Both the position numbers and the translations under genes were made by a program. Shown piece after piece: positions 7,875 through 17,500 of a DNA stretch of 41,310 bases; the stretch's first letter is position 1; the number at the start of each line of letters is the position of its first letter. This stretch comes from Planctomycetota bacterium (lineage in GTDB: Bacteria; Planctomycetota; Planctomycetia; Gemmatales; Gemmataceae): assembly GCA_021324515.1 (NCBI GenBank), contig JAJPIY010000287.1:1-41310 (forward strand), in the 5' to 3' direction. The notes under the pieces are model-generated. The model saw only the letters and a program-made list of their open reading frames with translations, was not told where the DNA came from and did not search any database.

Positions 7875-8384
7875 CTACAGATTCAGCACGGCGACATAGG
7901 GCAGATGCCGGTATTCGTCATTATAATCCAGCCCATAGCCGACCACGAAGGCATCTGGAATGTCGAAGCCCCGATAGTCTACATGGAGAGGCACCTGTTG
8001 GCGGCCCTCCTTACGCAATAACACAGCGATACGCAGCGAGGCCACATCCAAGGTCTGTAGATGTCGGTTCAGATAGGCGAGCGTCTGTCCCGTATCGAGA
8101 ATGTCGTCGAGCAAGAGGACGTGCCGGCCACGCAAGTCGGGCAACAACTCCAGCTGAACACGCAAAAGGCCCGGCGTAGTCGTCGCGCCGCGATAGCTCG
8201 ATGCTTGCAGCAAGCCGATACGCAGCGGCAAATCGAGATGGCGCACGAGGTCCGCGAGGAACATCAGACAGCCGGTCAGCACACCAACGATGGTAACAGA
8301 CTGGCCGCGATAATCGTCGGCAATTTGCTGAGCCATCTCGGCCACACGGCGTTGAATGTCGTCGGCCGACAGCAAGATCTTCAT
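7875..8384 (-). CDS. hpt: Hypoxanthine phosphoribosyltransferase
   Basis: Purine salvage enzyme that transfers the phosphoribosyl group from PRPP to hypoxanthine or guanine to give IMP or GMP; cytoplasmic. 169 residues from the ATG at 8384, chosen for the upstream GGAG and because the protein then begins MKILLSADDIQRRVAEMAQQI, the usual Hpt N-terminus. Family signatures are VGVLTGCLMFLADLVRHL, the SSYRG loop, the PRPP-binding motif HVLLLDDILDTGQTL (about residues 99-113) and the C-terminal VDYRGFDIPDAFVVGYGLDYNDEYRHLPYV, with the aromatic/Asp base-binding residues. Length is typical. It is divergent from the esterase at 8514 and is the first gene of the minus-strand run, so a promoter is expected in 8385-8510. 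I could not identify a convincing one. Confidence 0.95.
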   Translation of the reverse strand: MKILLSADDIQRRVAEMAQQIADDYRGQSVTIVGVLTGCLMFLADLVRHLDLPLRIGLLQASSYRGATTTPGLLRVQLELLPDLRGRHVLLLDDILDTGQTLAYLNRHLQTLDVASLRIAVLLRKEGRQQVPLHVDYRGFDIPDAFVVGYGLDYNDEYRHLPYVAVLNL

Positions 8385-8513
8385 TCGGGGCACTCCGGTT
8401 GGAACACCAAGGACCGCAGGGAACATGATAAGAAAGCGAGCGAAAATGGGGAGTCATTTGTTTCGCAAGGAGGCGACAAGAAACCGTCCCCGCAATAAAA
8501 TGAAAACCGGTTG

Positions 8514-9281
8514 ATGCCGACAACGTTTCCGGAACCCAACTTCATGAACGGCACCTGGACGCGCCTGAATATTGGCGGCAAACCCGCCGACGTGTACGAC
8601 TTGCCCGCTTCCCTCTCGCCACGCTTCGGCGTCCTGTTTCTGCATGGCGCCGGCTTGCAAACGCTCGTCGATAAACCTGCCTTCACGCGGCTGTTTGATG
8701 AATTGCGGCTCGCTTGTGTCTGCCCTCACGGCCAGCACGCGTGGTGGGCCGACCGCATCTGCGCCGAGTTCGATCCGCAGATGACGCCAGAGCATCATGT
8801 GCGGCAAAACGTCGTGCCCTTTTTCGCCCAGCGCTGGGGCATCGTGCCGCGCGGCATCGGTCTGTTCGGCATTAGCATGGGTGGGCAGGGCGCCTTGCGA
8901 CTCGCTTTCAAACATCCCGATCTGTTCCCCGTGGTCGCTGCTATTGCGCCGGCCATCGAGTATCATGAACTGTACGGACAGGGCACGCCGATAGATGACA
9001 TGTACGACAGCAAGGAGCAATGTCGGCAGGATACGGTGCCCATGCACATTCATCCGAGCCAGTTTCCGTCACATATTTTTTATTGCATCGACCCGGCCGA
9101 CGCCTGGTATCGAGGCAGCGATCGATTGCATGAGAAGCTGAGCGCCCTGGGCGTGCCGCACCAGCTCGACATGACCACGCGCGCCGGCGGGCATAGTTGG
9201 GACTATTTCAATCACATGGCCGAGCGCGTGCTGCGCTTCGTCTATCAGGGACTCGAACAGGAGAGCCGGCGTCTGCTGTGA
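8514..9281 (+). CDS. Alpha/beta-hydrolase, esterase D-like
   Basis: 255 residues. Serine hydrolase of the esterase family: strand-turn FGVLFLHGAG (oxyanion region) at about 38-47, nucleophile elbow GISMGGQGALRLAF in place of the usual GxSxGG, a late acidic residue in IFYCIDPADAWYRG, and the catalytic His in AGGHSWDYFNHM. The overall layout is that of esterase D/S-formylglutathione hydrolase-like enzymes or feruloyl-type esterases. No signal peptide is seen, so it is probably cytoplasmic; the substrate is unknown. Start choice is uncertain: ATG 8514 is used, TTG 8511 and ATG 8544 (with GGAA upstream) are alternatives. lutA begins five bases after its stop, so the genes are presumably one operon. 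Confidence 0.85.
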   Translation: MPTTFPEPNFMNGTWTRLNIGGKPADVYDLPASLSPRFGVLFLHGAGLQTLVDKPAFTRLFDELRLACVCPHGQHAWWADRICAEFDPQMTPEHHVRQNVVPFFAQRWGIVPRGIGLFGISMGGQGALRLAFKHPDLFPVVAAIAPAIEYHELYGQGTPIDDMYDSKEQCRQDTVPMHIHPSQFPSHIFYCIDPADAWYRGSDRLHEKLSALGVPHQLDMTTRAGGHSWDYFNHMAERVLRFVYQGLEQESRRLL

Positions 9282-9286
9282 ACCAT

Positions 9287-10003
9287 ATGAAAGTCTCGCT
9301 TCTCGTGACGTGCCTGGGCGATGCGCTCTTCCCCGACGTGGGCGTGGCCACGGTGCGCTTGTTGCGCCGTCTCGGCGTTGCCGTGGACTTTCCCGAAGCA
9401 CAGACATGCTGCGGTCAACCGCATTTCAACAGCGGCTATCACGACGATGCCCGCGAGCTGGCCCGGCACACCCTCCGCACTTTCGACAACGGCCAAACCG
9501 TCGTCGTTCCCTCCGGCTCGTGTGCGGCGATGATCAAGTTAGAATATCCGCACTTGTTTCACGATGATCCGGTCTGGCGTTTGCGAGCCGAGGACATGGC
9601 GCGGCGCACACATGAATTATCGGATTTCCTGGTCAATGTGCTGGGTGTCGAGGACGTGGGTGCGCGCTACGAGGGCAAGGTGACGTATCACATGGCCTGC
9701 CATCTGCGCGGCCTGGGACTGCTCACGGAGCCGGAACGTTTGTTGACGCGCGTGAAGGGACTGGAATACATCAAGCTGGAACGCGCGGACGAATGCTGCG
9801 GCTTTGGCGGCTCGTTTTCGGTGCGCTATCCCAACATCAGCGGCGCCATGGTTCAGGACAAGGCTGCCCTTATCGAGAAAGCCGGTGTGTCAGCGGTAGT
9901 GGCGACCGACGCCGGTTGTTTGATGAATATTGCCGGCTGCCTGCGCCGCCGCGGCAGCTCGGTGCGGACATTGCATCTAGCCCAAGTGCTGGAAAAAACG
10001 TAA
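9287..10003 (+). CDS. lutA: LutA-like (Fe-S)-binding subunit of L-lactate utilisation
   Basis: 239 residues, the usual LutA/YkgE size. In Bacillus, LutA with LutB and LutC oxidises L-lactate to pyruvate with Fe-S clusters. Two CCG-type cluster motifs are present: TCCGQPHFNSG (about residues 41-51) and DECCGFGGSFSVRYPNIS (about 168-185), plus the conserved GSC in VVPSGSCAAM and the CHLRGLG segment. The ATG at 9287 is used because it starts MKVSLLVTCLGDALFPDVG, the family's usual beginning, only five bases after the esterase stop. LutB follows after 179 bases of repeats that include a second copy of this gene's last codons. Confidence 0.93.
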   Translation: MKVSLLVTCLGDALFPDVGVATVRLLRRLGVAVDFPEAQTCCGQPHFNSGYHDDARELARHTLRTFDNGQTVVVPSGSCAAMIKLEYPHLFHDDPVWRLRAEDMARRTHELSDFLVNVLGVEDVGARYEGKVTYHMACHLRGLGLLTEPERLLTRVKGLEYIKLERADECCGFGGSFSVRYPNISGAMVQDKAALIEKAGVSAVVATDAGCLMNIAGCLRRRGSSVRTLHLAQVLEKT

Positions 10004-10010
10004 CGTACTA

Positions 10011-10166
10011 ACTAGCCCGCCGCGCCAGCAAGGGCAGCCTAGCCCGCCGCGCCAGCAAGGGCAGCCTAGCCCGCCGCGCCAGCAAGGGCGGCCCTTGCTG
10101 GAAAAAATGTAACGTACTAGTCCGCTGCGCCAGCAAGGGCAGCCTTTGCTGGCGCAGCGGGCTAGT
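10011..10166. repeat. Tandem 27-bp repeats, duplicated lutA tail and hairpin
   Basis: Three tandem copies of TAGCCCGCCGCGCCAGCAAG plus GGCAGCC (10013-10039, 10040-10066, 10067-10093; the third has one change). Next comes 10097-10119, a 22-of-23 match to 9988-10010, which contains the lutA stop codon. The block ends with an imperfect inverted repeat, about 10116-10166, whose arms carry CCGCTGCGCCAGCAAG and its complement. The core CGCCAGCAAGG also occurs at 36510 and, partly, near 40622. Local slippage or duplication is the simplest explanation. Confidence 0.88.
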
Positions 10167-10182
10167 TGGTGGATCGGGGAAT

Positions 10183-11595
10183 ATGAACACCTACGCCCGT
10201 CACGAGCATCACGATTTCTTGAACGCTGCTCAGCAAGCATTGGCCGATCCACCCCTGCAAGAAGCGCTGGTGCGTCTGACCAGCACGTTGATGGCTGGCA
10301 ATCGCCGCGGCTATGCTGCGTTGGCCGACAGCGATGCTCTGCGCAGCCACGCCAAGCGCATCAAGGAACATACACTCGCGCATCTGGACCGCTATCTCGA
10401 ACAACTGGAAGCGGCCGTGCAGAAAAACGGCGGACACGTCCACTGGGCCAGCAATGCCGAAGAAGCGCGGCAAATCGTTCTCGACATCGCACGGAAAACC
10501 AACACGCGCCGTATCGTCAAATCGAAGTCGATGACCTCCGAGGAGATTCACCTCAATCCCGCGCTGGAGGCGGCGGGAATCGAGGTAACGGAGACAGACT
10601 TCGGCGAGTTCATCATCCAGTTGGCCGGCGAACGGCCGTCGCATCTCGTTGCTCCAGCAGTGCATCACACGCGCGAGAGCATTGCGCGCATTTTGTCGAA
10701 ATACAGCGGCGAAACACTGCCGGATGAAGCTCCGGCGCTGGCCAAGGCGGGGCGGCGGTTGCTGCGTGAGAAGTTCAGACAGGCCGACATGGGTATCAGC
10801 GGTGTCAACTTTGCTGTCGCGGAGACGGGGACCATCGTGCTCATCTCCAACGAGGGAAACATCCGAATGACGACCACCTGTCCGCGCATTCATGTCGCCC
10901 TGATGGGCATTGAGAAAGTGCTGCCGCGCTGGATCGATTTGCCGGTGTTTTTGAAATTGCTGGCGCGTGCGGCGACAGGGCAAGCGCTGTCGGTATACAC
11001 CACCCTCCTCACCGGACCGCGCCGGCCCGGCGAGACAGATGGACCAGAGGAATTTCACCTGGTGCTGCTCGATAATGGCCGCTCACGTGTGCTGGCAACG
11101 CCGTTCCGTGAGAGTTTGCAATGCATCCGCTGCGGGGCGTGCTTGAACGCCTGTCCGGTCTATCGCCGCATCGGCGGTCATGCCTATGGCGGGGTCTACT
11201 CCGGGCCGATCGGCAGTATCCTGACGCCCTTGTACGACAGCGTCGCTGACCATCCGCACCTGCCGCATGCGTCATCGCTGTGCGGCGCCTGCCAGGCGGC
11301 ATGCCCCGTGAAGATCAACATTCCGCATATGCTCATTGGTTTGCGCGAACTGCAAACGCATGAGAAAAGCAAGGGTCGCTGGGAGAAATGGGCCTATCAC
11401 TTATCGGCGGCAGTGTTGCGGCGTCCGTGGCTCTATCGTCTGGCCTTGCGCTGCGCTCGGCTGGTACTCCGACCGCTGGCGCACGAAGGTTGGTTACGAC
11501 GACTGCCGGGACCAGGAGCGGCCTGGACGACCGTGCGCGATTTTCCCGCCCCAGCCTCGCGCGCATTCCGCGAACAATGGAGACAGTTGCGATAA
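10183..11595 (+). CDS. lutB: LutB-like LUD-domain ferredoxin of L-lactate utilisation
   Basis: 470 residues, typical for LutB/YkgF. About residues 60-290 form the LUD domain (KSKSMTSEEIHLNPALEAAG, then TDFGEFIIQLAGERPSHLVAPA, then GISGVNFAVAETGTIVLISN and GIEKVLPRW). The C-terminal half has two ferredoxin-type 4Fe-4S motifs: CIRCGACLNACPVYR (about 315) and CGACQAACPVKINI (about 367). Expected role: electron-transferring subunit of cytoplasmic L-lactate oxidation with LutA. The partner LutC, a small LUD protein usually encoded next, is not downstream: 11596-11832 holds only structured non-coding sequence and then an opposite-strand gene. Either LutC lies elsewhere or the complex is two-component here. 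No strong ribosome-binding site precedes the ATG. Confidence 0.95.
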   Translation: MNTYARHEHHDFLNAAQQALADPPLQEALVRLTSTLMAGNRRGYAALADSDALRSHAKRIKEHTLAHLDRYLEQLEAAVQKNGGHVHWASNAEEARQIVLDIARKTNTRRIVKSKSMTSEEIHLNPALEAAGIEVTETDFGEFIIQLAGERPSHLVAPAVHHTRESIARILSKYSGETLPDEAPALAKAGRRLLREKFRQADMGISGVNFAVAETGTIVLISNEGNIRMTTTCPRIHVALMGIEKVLPRWIDLPVFLKLLARAATGQALSVYTTLLTGPRRPGETDGPEEFHLVLLDNGRSRVLATPFRESLQCIRCGACLNACPVYRRIGGHAYGGVYSGPIGSILTPLYDSVADHPHLPHASSLCGACQAACPVKINIPHMLIGLRELQTHEKSKGRWEKWAYHLSAAVLRRPWLYRLALRCARLVLRPLAHEGWLRRLPGPGAAWTTVRDFPAPASRAFREQWRQLR

Positions 11596-11653
11596 ATCGT
11601 GGTCAGCTTTTCGCCTAACCGTCTGTTGGGAACAGTGAACCGCCAGTGGGCCA

Positions 11654-11668
11654 CCGGGTTGAACCCGG
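11654..11668. repeat. Short perfect palindrome downstream of lutB
   Basis: CCGGGTT-G-AACCCGG (11654-11668) sits inside a wider arrangement with GTGGGC (about 11647) and GCCCAC (about 11692) flanking, so a larger two-part hairpin is possible. It follows the lutB stop by about 60 bases. It may be a dispersed repeat or part of the transcript end. Confidence 0.5.
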
Positions 11669-11769
11669 CGGCTCGTCGAGTGGGGGCAGAAGCCCACAAT
11701 CAACCATGCGAAGGATAGTTTACTCGATTTATACTGCCTCCGGCGGAACGTGGTACCGTTCTCGACTCT

Positions 11770-11806
11770 CCGCCCTCCCCACCTGGCGGGAAGGGCGGTT
11801 TGTCTG
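11770..11806 (+). terminator. Candidate terminator hairpin between convergent genes
   Basis: CCGCCCT (11770-11776) pairs with AGGGCGG (11792-11798), and an inner CCC/GGG extends the stem across a one-base mismatch. The downstream strand continues TTTGTCTGT. It lies between lutB (plus) and the TIGR03009-like gene (minus), where a terminator would be expected. The T-run is short, so confidence is moderate. Confidence 0.5.
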
Positions 11807-11832
11807 TGACAAGCTCTAACGCTTCTGATTTG

Positions 11833-12630
11833 CTACCTACCGGCGGGCGGCGTGGGTTCGGCCGGCCGAGCGATGGGACTGCGGTTCTCGCCCGGCACCA
11901 GTTTCCAACCCGGCGGCGCCTGCGGCGGGTCGAAGGTGCGACGGTCTAGGGCCATGCCGATTTGCAGATTGGGGATGTCCCACAGAACCTCGCTGCGGTT
12001 GGCATGCTCGAACCACAACTGCCGGGGCAAGTAGTTGCTCTTGTTGAGGACCAAGCGGGCACGCTGGAAGTCGGCCTTGTCTGCCGCCGAGCGCGGCGAG
12101 ATATACACATAGATGTAATTCGCATCTTCTTTATCTAATTTCAACTCGTAGCGCCGCTTGGCGTCCTCGGCCTTCATGCCGAATAGCAGGGTTAACAAGT
12201 TGTTTTCTTCGCCGACTTGTCCTGGCTCCGGCTTGGGCAATTTGTAGTACCGGATCTCCTTTTGCTCGGGCAAGAACTGGTAGATGTAGGCGCCGGTGCA
12301 GATGAATTTCTCCTTGAATTCCTTCTGGCCTTCGAGGTTCATTTGGAGCAGGGCCAAGTTCTGAGCGGTCGGCCCACTGCCGGCTTTCATGTAGTAGGCC
12401 ACGCCCGTCAGTTTCTGCACACGTTCGAAAACCGGATCCTTGTCGATGCGCGTCAATTGCGCGCCGAGGGTCTCGACTTTTTTCATCGCCGCTTCCCACT
12501 TGGCCAAGTGCTCGTCCAACACCTTGTTGTCGGCGGCGGGCGATGGGGCAGGTGGTTGCTGCGCTTGTTGGGCACTGGCCGGCAGCTTCGCCAGCATCAA
12601 GGCAGCCAAGACTAAGCCGTAACAACGCAT
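11833..12630 (-). CDS. Secreted TIGR03009-like planctomycete protein
   Basis: 265 residues, ATG preceded by a strong AGGAGG. The signal peptide is MRCYGLVLAALMLAKLPASAQQ, followed by a short Pro/Gln linker. The main domain has LAKWEAAMKKVETLGAQLTR, GVAYYMKAGSGPTAQNLALLQM, a FICTGAYIYQFLPEQKEIRYY segment, LLFGMKAEDAKRRYELKL and the strand-rich ANYIYVYISPRSAADKADF with ARLVLNKSNYLPRQLWFEHA. This order matches the planctomycete family TIGR03009, which looks like a LolA-type half-barrel with a 'which residue steps to the next' pattern of outer-membrane lipoprotein-sorting proteins. The assignment is from memory of the family. Exported to the periplasm; ligand unknown. It is 137 bases downstream of a terminator-like hairpin that ends the aldehyde dehydrogenase unit. 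Confidence 0.85.
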   Translation of the reverse strand: MRCYGLVLAALMLAKLPASAQQAQQPPAPSPAADNKVLDEHLAKWEAAMKKVETLGAQLTRIDKDPVFERVQKLTGVAYYMKAGSGPTAQNLALLQMNLEGQKEFKEKFICTGAYIYQFLPEQKEIRYYKLPKPEPGQVGEENNLLTLLFGMKAEDAKRRYELKLDKEDANYIYVYISPRSAADKADFQRARLVLNKSNYLPRQLWFEHANRSEVLWDIPNLQIGMALDRRTFDPPQAPPGWKLVPGENRSPIARPAEPTPPAGR

Positions 12631-12766
12631 CGGTTTCCTCCTCTGTTATCCGCAGCGTCTGCCGGGCCGTGCGGGAGGCACGGCGGACGGAATCGATCTG
12701 CAAGAGCGTTATAACATCGTCGGCAACGGGCGCGAAGGGAAACTTCAGAGAGAAGCAAAAAGAATT

Positions 12767-12822
12767 ACGAGCCGGGAGCGTAAGCGACGGCACATCTGTT
12801 GTCGTTTACGCTTCCGGCTCGT
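12767..12822 (-). terminator. 22-bp-stem hairpin, probable intrinsic terminator of the aldehyde dehydrogenase
   Basis: The arms 12767-12788 and 12801-12822 pair over all 22 positions if two G-U pairs are allowed, around the 12-base loop GGCACATCTGTT. Read on the minus strand, it starts 23 bases after the dehydrogenase stop codon and is followed by AATTCTTTTTGC, a good U-tract. The stem sequence (ACGAGCCGGGAGCGTAAGCG) also looks like a repeat I associate with planctomycete genomes, so it may be both repeat and terminator. Confidence 0.8.
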
Positions 12823-12845
12823 TGTCCCTCTTTGTCAAGCTTAGC

Positions 12846-14339
12846 TCATTCCCCCAGATGGACGTAAACCGTCTTGACCTCTGTGTACAGTTCCAGAGCA
12901 TATTCGCCCAGTTCGCGTCCAAAACCGCTCATCTTGAAGCCGCCAAACGGCGCGGCGCTATCGAAGACGTCGTAGCAGTTGACCCAGACCGTGCCGGCGC
13001 GAAGGCCGTTGGCCAAGCGATGGGCCTTGGTGATGTCGCGCGTCCACACGGCAGCGGCCAGGCCGTAGAATGTCTGATTGCCACGCCGCAGCACTTCATT
13101 GACATCCTTGAACTTCAAAATGCTCATGACCGGCCCGAAAATCTCCTCACGGGCAATCTTCATCTCGTCCGCGACCTCATCGAAGACGGTCGGTTCGATG
13201 AAGTAACCGCGTTCACCGATGCGCTTGCCGCCGCACAACAGCTTGGCCCCTTCTTTCTTGCCGGCCTCGATATAGCTCATGATGCGGTCGAACTGCTCCT
13301 GCGAGACTTGCGGCCCTTGCGTCGTGTCGGGATCGAATGGGTCGCCGACTTTTTGCGCTTTGGCCTTTTGCACCACTTTTTCCACGAAGCGATCGTGGAT
13401 TTTCTCTTCGACGAACAAACGGCTGCCGGCGCAGCAGCACTGCCCTTGATTGAAGAATAGGCCGAAGTACGCTCCTTCGACGGCGGCATCAAGATCGGCG
13501 TCTGCAAAAACGATGTTGGGGCTTTTACCTCCCAACTCCAAGCTGACGCGCTTGAGGTTGCTCTTGGCGGCGGCGGCCATGACGAGTTGGCCAGTCGTGT
13601 ATTCGCCGGTGAAGGCGACTTTGTCGATGTCTTTATGTTCGCTGATGGCGGCCCCGGCGGTCGGGCCGTAGCCCGGCACGACGTTGATGACGCCGTCCGG
13701 GAAGCCGGCTTCCTGAGCTAGCGCCGCGACACGCAAGGCCGTCAACGGCGTCTGCTCGGCCGGTTTCAGCACGACGGTGCAACCGGTGGCCAACGCCGGT
13801 CCCCACTTCCACGCTTGCATCAGCAGCGGGAAGTTCCAGGGAATGATCTGACCGACGACGCCGACCGGCTCGTGGCGGGTGTAGCAGAAATACGGGCCTT
13901 CGACGGGGATGGTCTTGCCGTGTACCTTGTCGGCCCAGCCGGCGTAATAGCGATAGCACTTGATGACCATCGGCAAATCGATGTGGAGGGCATCGCGCAG
14001 CGGCTTGCCGTTGTTGAGCGATTCCAGTGCCGCCAGCTCTTCTTTGTGGGCTTCGATGAGGTCGGCGAGTTTATGGAGGAGCCGGCCGCGCTCCGAGGCG
14101 TTCATCTTCGGCCACGGCCCTTCCTCGAATGCTTTGCGGGCGGCCTTAACGGCCAGATCCACATCGGCCTTGTCGCCTTCGGCTACGTGGCAGATCGTTT
14201 CGCCGGTGGCCGGGTTGATAACCGGAAAGGTCTTGCCTGACACGCTGTCTTGCCATTTGCCGCCGATAAAGAGCGGCTGGTCCTTGATCTTGGGCGGCTT
14301 AATGCTGCGCTGTTTGGACTTGGAAGTTGCAGTAGCCAT
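12846..14339 (-). CDS. NAD(P)-dependent aldehyde dehydrogenase
   Basis: 497 residues, the standard length for class 1/2-like aldehyde dehydrogenases, which oxidise aldehydes to carboxylates; cytoplasmic, usually tetrameric. The ATG at 14339 is preceded by AAGGAG at good spacing. Visible signatures are [20 protein letters not shown] (oxyanion Asn), the cofactor Lys in [11 protein letters not shown], the general base Glu268 in LELGGKSPN, the nucleophile Cys302 within a CCC triplet (GQCCCAGSR), [10 protein letters not shown] and the C-terminal [19 protein letters not shown]. The cofactor-loop motif usually read as FTGSTxxG is FTGEYTTG here. The aldehyde substrate cannot be inferred. It is transcribed divergently from the sugar dehydrogenase fusion at 14561 and followed by a strong terminator. 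Confidence 0.95.
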   Translation of the reverse strand: MATATSKSKQRSIKPPKIKDQPLFIGGKWQDSVSGKTFPVINPATGETICHVAEGDKADVDLAVKAARKAFEEGPWPKMNASERGRLLHKLADLIEAHKEELAALESLNNGKPLRDALHIDLPMVIKCYRYYAGWADKVHGKTIPVEGPYFCYTRHEPVGVVGQIIPWNFPLLMQAWKWGPALATGCTVVLKPAEQTPLTALRVAALAQEAGFPDGVINVVPGYGPTAGAAISEHKDIDKVAFTGEYTTGQLVMAAAAKSNLKRVSLELGGKSPNIVFADADLDAAVEGAYFGLFFNQGQCCCAGSRLFVEEKIHDRFVEKVVQKAKAQKVGDPFDPDTTQGPQVSQEQFDRIMSYIEAGKKEGAKLLCGGKRIGERGYFIEPTVFDEVADEMKIAREEIFGPVMSILKFKDVNEVLRRGNQTFYGLAAAVWTRDITKAHRLANGLRAGTVWVNCYDVFDSAAPFGGFKMSGFGRELGEYALELYTEVKTVYVHLGE

Positions 14340-14560
14340 ACGATAGGTCTCCTTGTTCGCTTGGTGAAAACCACGAAACGGGCCTACTGCGGCAATTATC
14401 GCAAGACAAGACAGCACGGTCAAATACCCAATTGCCAGACCAGGAAACCTTCCGTGTAGCCATTTCCGAACAGCCGCCGCTGCTCATTTTCCATAAAAGT
14501 AATGAGGAGATGCAAACCTTTGAGAGGAAAAAGTAACCTTTTATTGCCGCCTTAACTCCT

Positions 14561-17500
14561 ATGGGTTGCAACGGGGCCTCGATTCCAGTCGTGAAATGTG
14601 CAGCGAAAGCACGAAAGCATGGGCCTGCGCCGAGGGCGTTCCGATTCGCCGTCCCCTTGTCGTCCCTCTGTGTTTTCCTTGCTTCTCTTCTCCCAGCCGA
14701 GAAGCACCGCGAGCCTGCCGCCCAACCTTATGGCGTCGCCCAGCGCATCCCCTGGACGAACTCGCGTATCGTCGGTTCTCCCGAGCCGCCGCCGCCTTAT
14801 CGCCTGGAGCGTGCCTTTCCCAAGCTCACCTTCAAGAATCCCCTTCTCCTCACCAGCGCTCCAGGGAGCAAGCGCCTGTTCGTCGGCGAACACGAGGGAC
14901 GATTGTTCTCCTTCCCCAACCATCCCGACTGCGCAAAGGCCGATCTGTTCCTCGACTTGACCACCCAACTGCACAGCTGGGACAAGGCCAGCGACATCAA
15001 GGGCGTTGGGGCCGTCTACGGCCTGACCTTTCATCCGCACTTTGCGGACAATCGCTATTGTTATGTCTGTTATGTCCTCGATAGCAAAACCGGGGCGCCC
15101 TTGCCCGATGGCACACGGGTGTCGCGCTTCCGTGTCAGCGACGGCGACCCGCCGCGCATTGATCCCAAGAGCGAAAAGGTGCTCATCACCTGGCGGGCAG
15201 GCGGGCACAACGGCGGTTGCCTCCAGTTCGGGCCAGACGGCTTCCTCTACATCTCGACCGGCGATGCCACTTCTCCCAACCCGCCGGACGCTCTCGACAC
15301 GGGACAGGACCTCAGCGACCTGCTGTCGTCCCTTCTGCGCATTGATGTAGACCACGAGGAGGGCGGAAAGCCTTATGCCGTTCCTGCCGATAATCCTTTC
15401 CTCCACACGCCGAAAGCTCGGCCGGAGATATGGGCCTATGGCTTCCGCAACCCGTGGAAGATGAGTTTCGATCGTCAGACCGGCGAGCTGTGGGTCGGCG
15501 ACGTTGGTTGGGAATTATGGGAAATGGTTTATCGTGTGAGGAAAGGCGGCAACTATGGCTGGTCGGTCATGGAAGGCCGGCAGCCGGTGCGGCCCAACAG
15601 CCGGCGCGGGCCGACGCCGATTTTGCCACCGACGCTCGATTTTCCCCATACCGAGGCGGCCTCGATCACCGGAGGCTACGTCTACCGCGGCAAACGCTTG
15701 AAGGACCTGGTTGGCTCTTATGTGTGCGGCGACTATGTGACGGGGCGGCTGTGGGGAACACGCTTTGACGGCGACCGCATCGTTTCGCACCGCGAGTTGG
15801 CCCGCAGCTCGCTGCACATCGTCGCCTTCGCCGAGGAACCCGACGGGGAATTGCTGGTCCTGCACTACGATTCGGCGGGGGCCATCTATCGCCTGGTTCC
15901 CAACCCAGCCGCCGCAAACGAAGCGACGAAGTTCCCACGCAAGCTGAGTGAGACAGGCTTGTTCACTTCGGTCAAGGAACATCGTCTGGCTCCCGGAGTG
16001 GTCCCGTTCTCGGTGCAAGCCGAGCAATGGGCCGATCATGCCACGGCCGAGCGCTTCATCGCCCTGCCGGGCACGTCGAGCGTGCAACTCTATGATCGCC
16101 TCGTGCCTATCCCCGGCAATTTCTTCAGCAGCCGACTCCTCTTCCCCAAGGATGCCGTTCTGGCACGCACGCTTTCGCTCGAGATGGAGCGCGGCCAGCC
16201 GCAGAGCCGCCGGCGTCTGGAAACCCAGATTCTGCACTTCGACGGCAGTGAATGGCACGGTTACACGTACCGCTGGAACGACGAGCAGACCGACGCCGAC
16301 CTTGTGCCTGCTTCCGGCGCCGATCAGATATTTACGGTCAAGGACAGCCAGGCCCCCGGCGGGCAGCGAAAACAGACGTGGCATTTCGCCGCCCGCGGCG
16401 AGTGCTTGCAATGTCATAACCCCTGGGCTGGCTATGCGCTCGCCTTCACCCCAGGCCAACTCGACCGCGAGCATAATTACAATGGCGTGGTGGACAATCA
16501 AATGCGTACTTTGCTACATGTCGGCGTGCTGGCGCCGGTACGCTCTGGCGGCCCACCTCAGCCCCCCGCCCGCCTGGTCAACCCCTACGACCCCTCCGCC
16601 TGTCTTGACGACCGCGCCCGTTCGTACCTGCACGTCAACTGCGCACACTGCCACCAATTCGGTGCTGGCGGCACGGCCGATATAGATCTGCGCCGGGAAT
16701 TGACCCTGGAACAAACCAAGGCCCTCGACACTCCCCCGGTTCAAGGCACATTTGCGATCCCTGACGCCCGTATTATCGCCGCCGGTGATCCTTTTCGTTC
16801 CGTCCTCTACTACCGCATGGCCAAGCTCGGCCGAGGCCGGATGCCGCACATCGGCTCCGCCATCGTGGATGAGCACGGCCTGCGCTTGATCCACGATTGG
16901 ATCCGTCAGCTGCCGCTCCGCAAAGGCGAGCAAGCCTTGGTGGACAAGCTCTGTTCACTCGATGAGGCGGCGCTCCAGGCCGGCCCGCGCCGGCCGGCGG
17001 AACAACAACGCGCCGCTGAACGCGCCGACCTTATCCGTCGGCTGTTGGCTTCGCCCAGCACGGCCTTGCTGCTGGTGCGCGAATTCGATCAAGGGCGCCT
17101 ACCCAAGTCGATCCGGGCAGAAATCGTGGCCGCTGCCCAGGGCCTGGCCGAACCGACGGTGCGCGACTTGTTCGAGCGCTTTGTTCCTGATGAGCAGCGG
17201 GTCAAGAGGCTGGGCAACGTCATTCGACCGGAACAGATCCTGTCGCTGCGAGGAGACGCGGCCCGCGGCAGAGAACTGTTCTTCAAAGCGGCCGTGACTC
17301 AGTGTGTCAACTGCCATCGCGTCCGCGGCGTGGGCAGCGATCTCGGACCCGATTTATCGCAAATTGCCGCCAAAAACACGCGCGCCCAACTCCTGGAGAG
17401 CCTGCTGGAACCGTCCAAGGTCGTCGATCCCAAGTATGTCGTCTACACGGTCGAGACGAAATCGGGGCGGTTGCACACGGGATTGCTCGCTTCCCGGACA

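Noticed and set aside
10013-10093. Three tandem 27-bp repeats considered as a CRISPR array
   Set aside because: Copies are contiguous with no unique spacers, and there are no cas genes.
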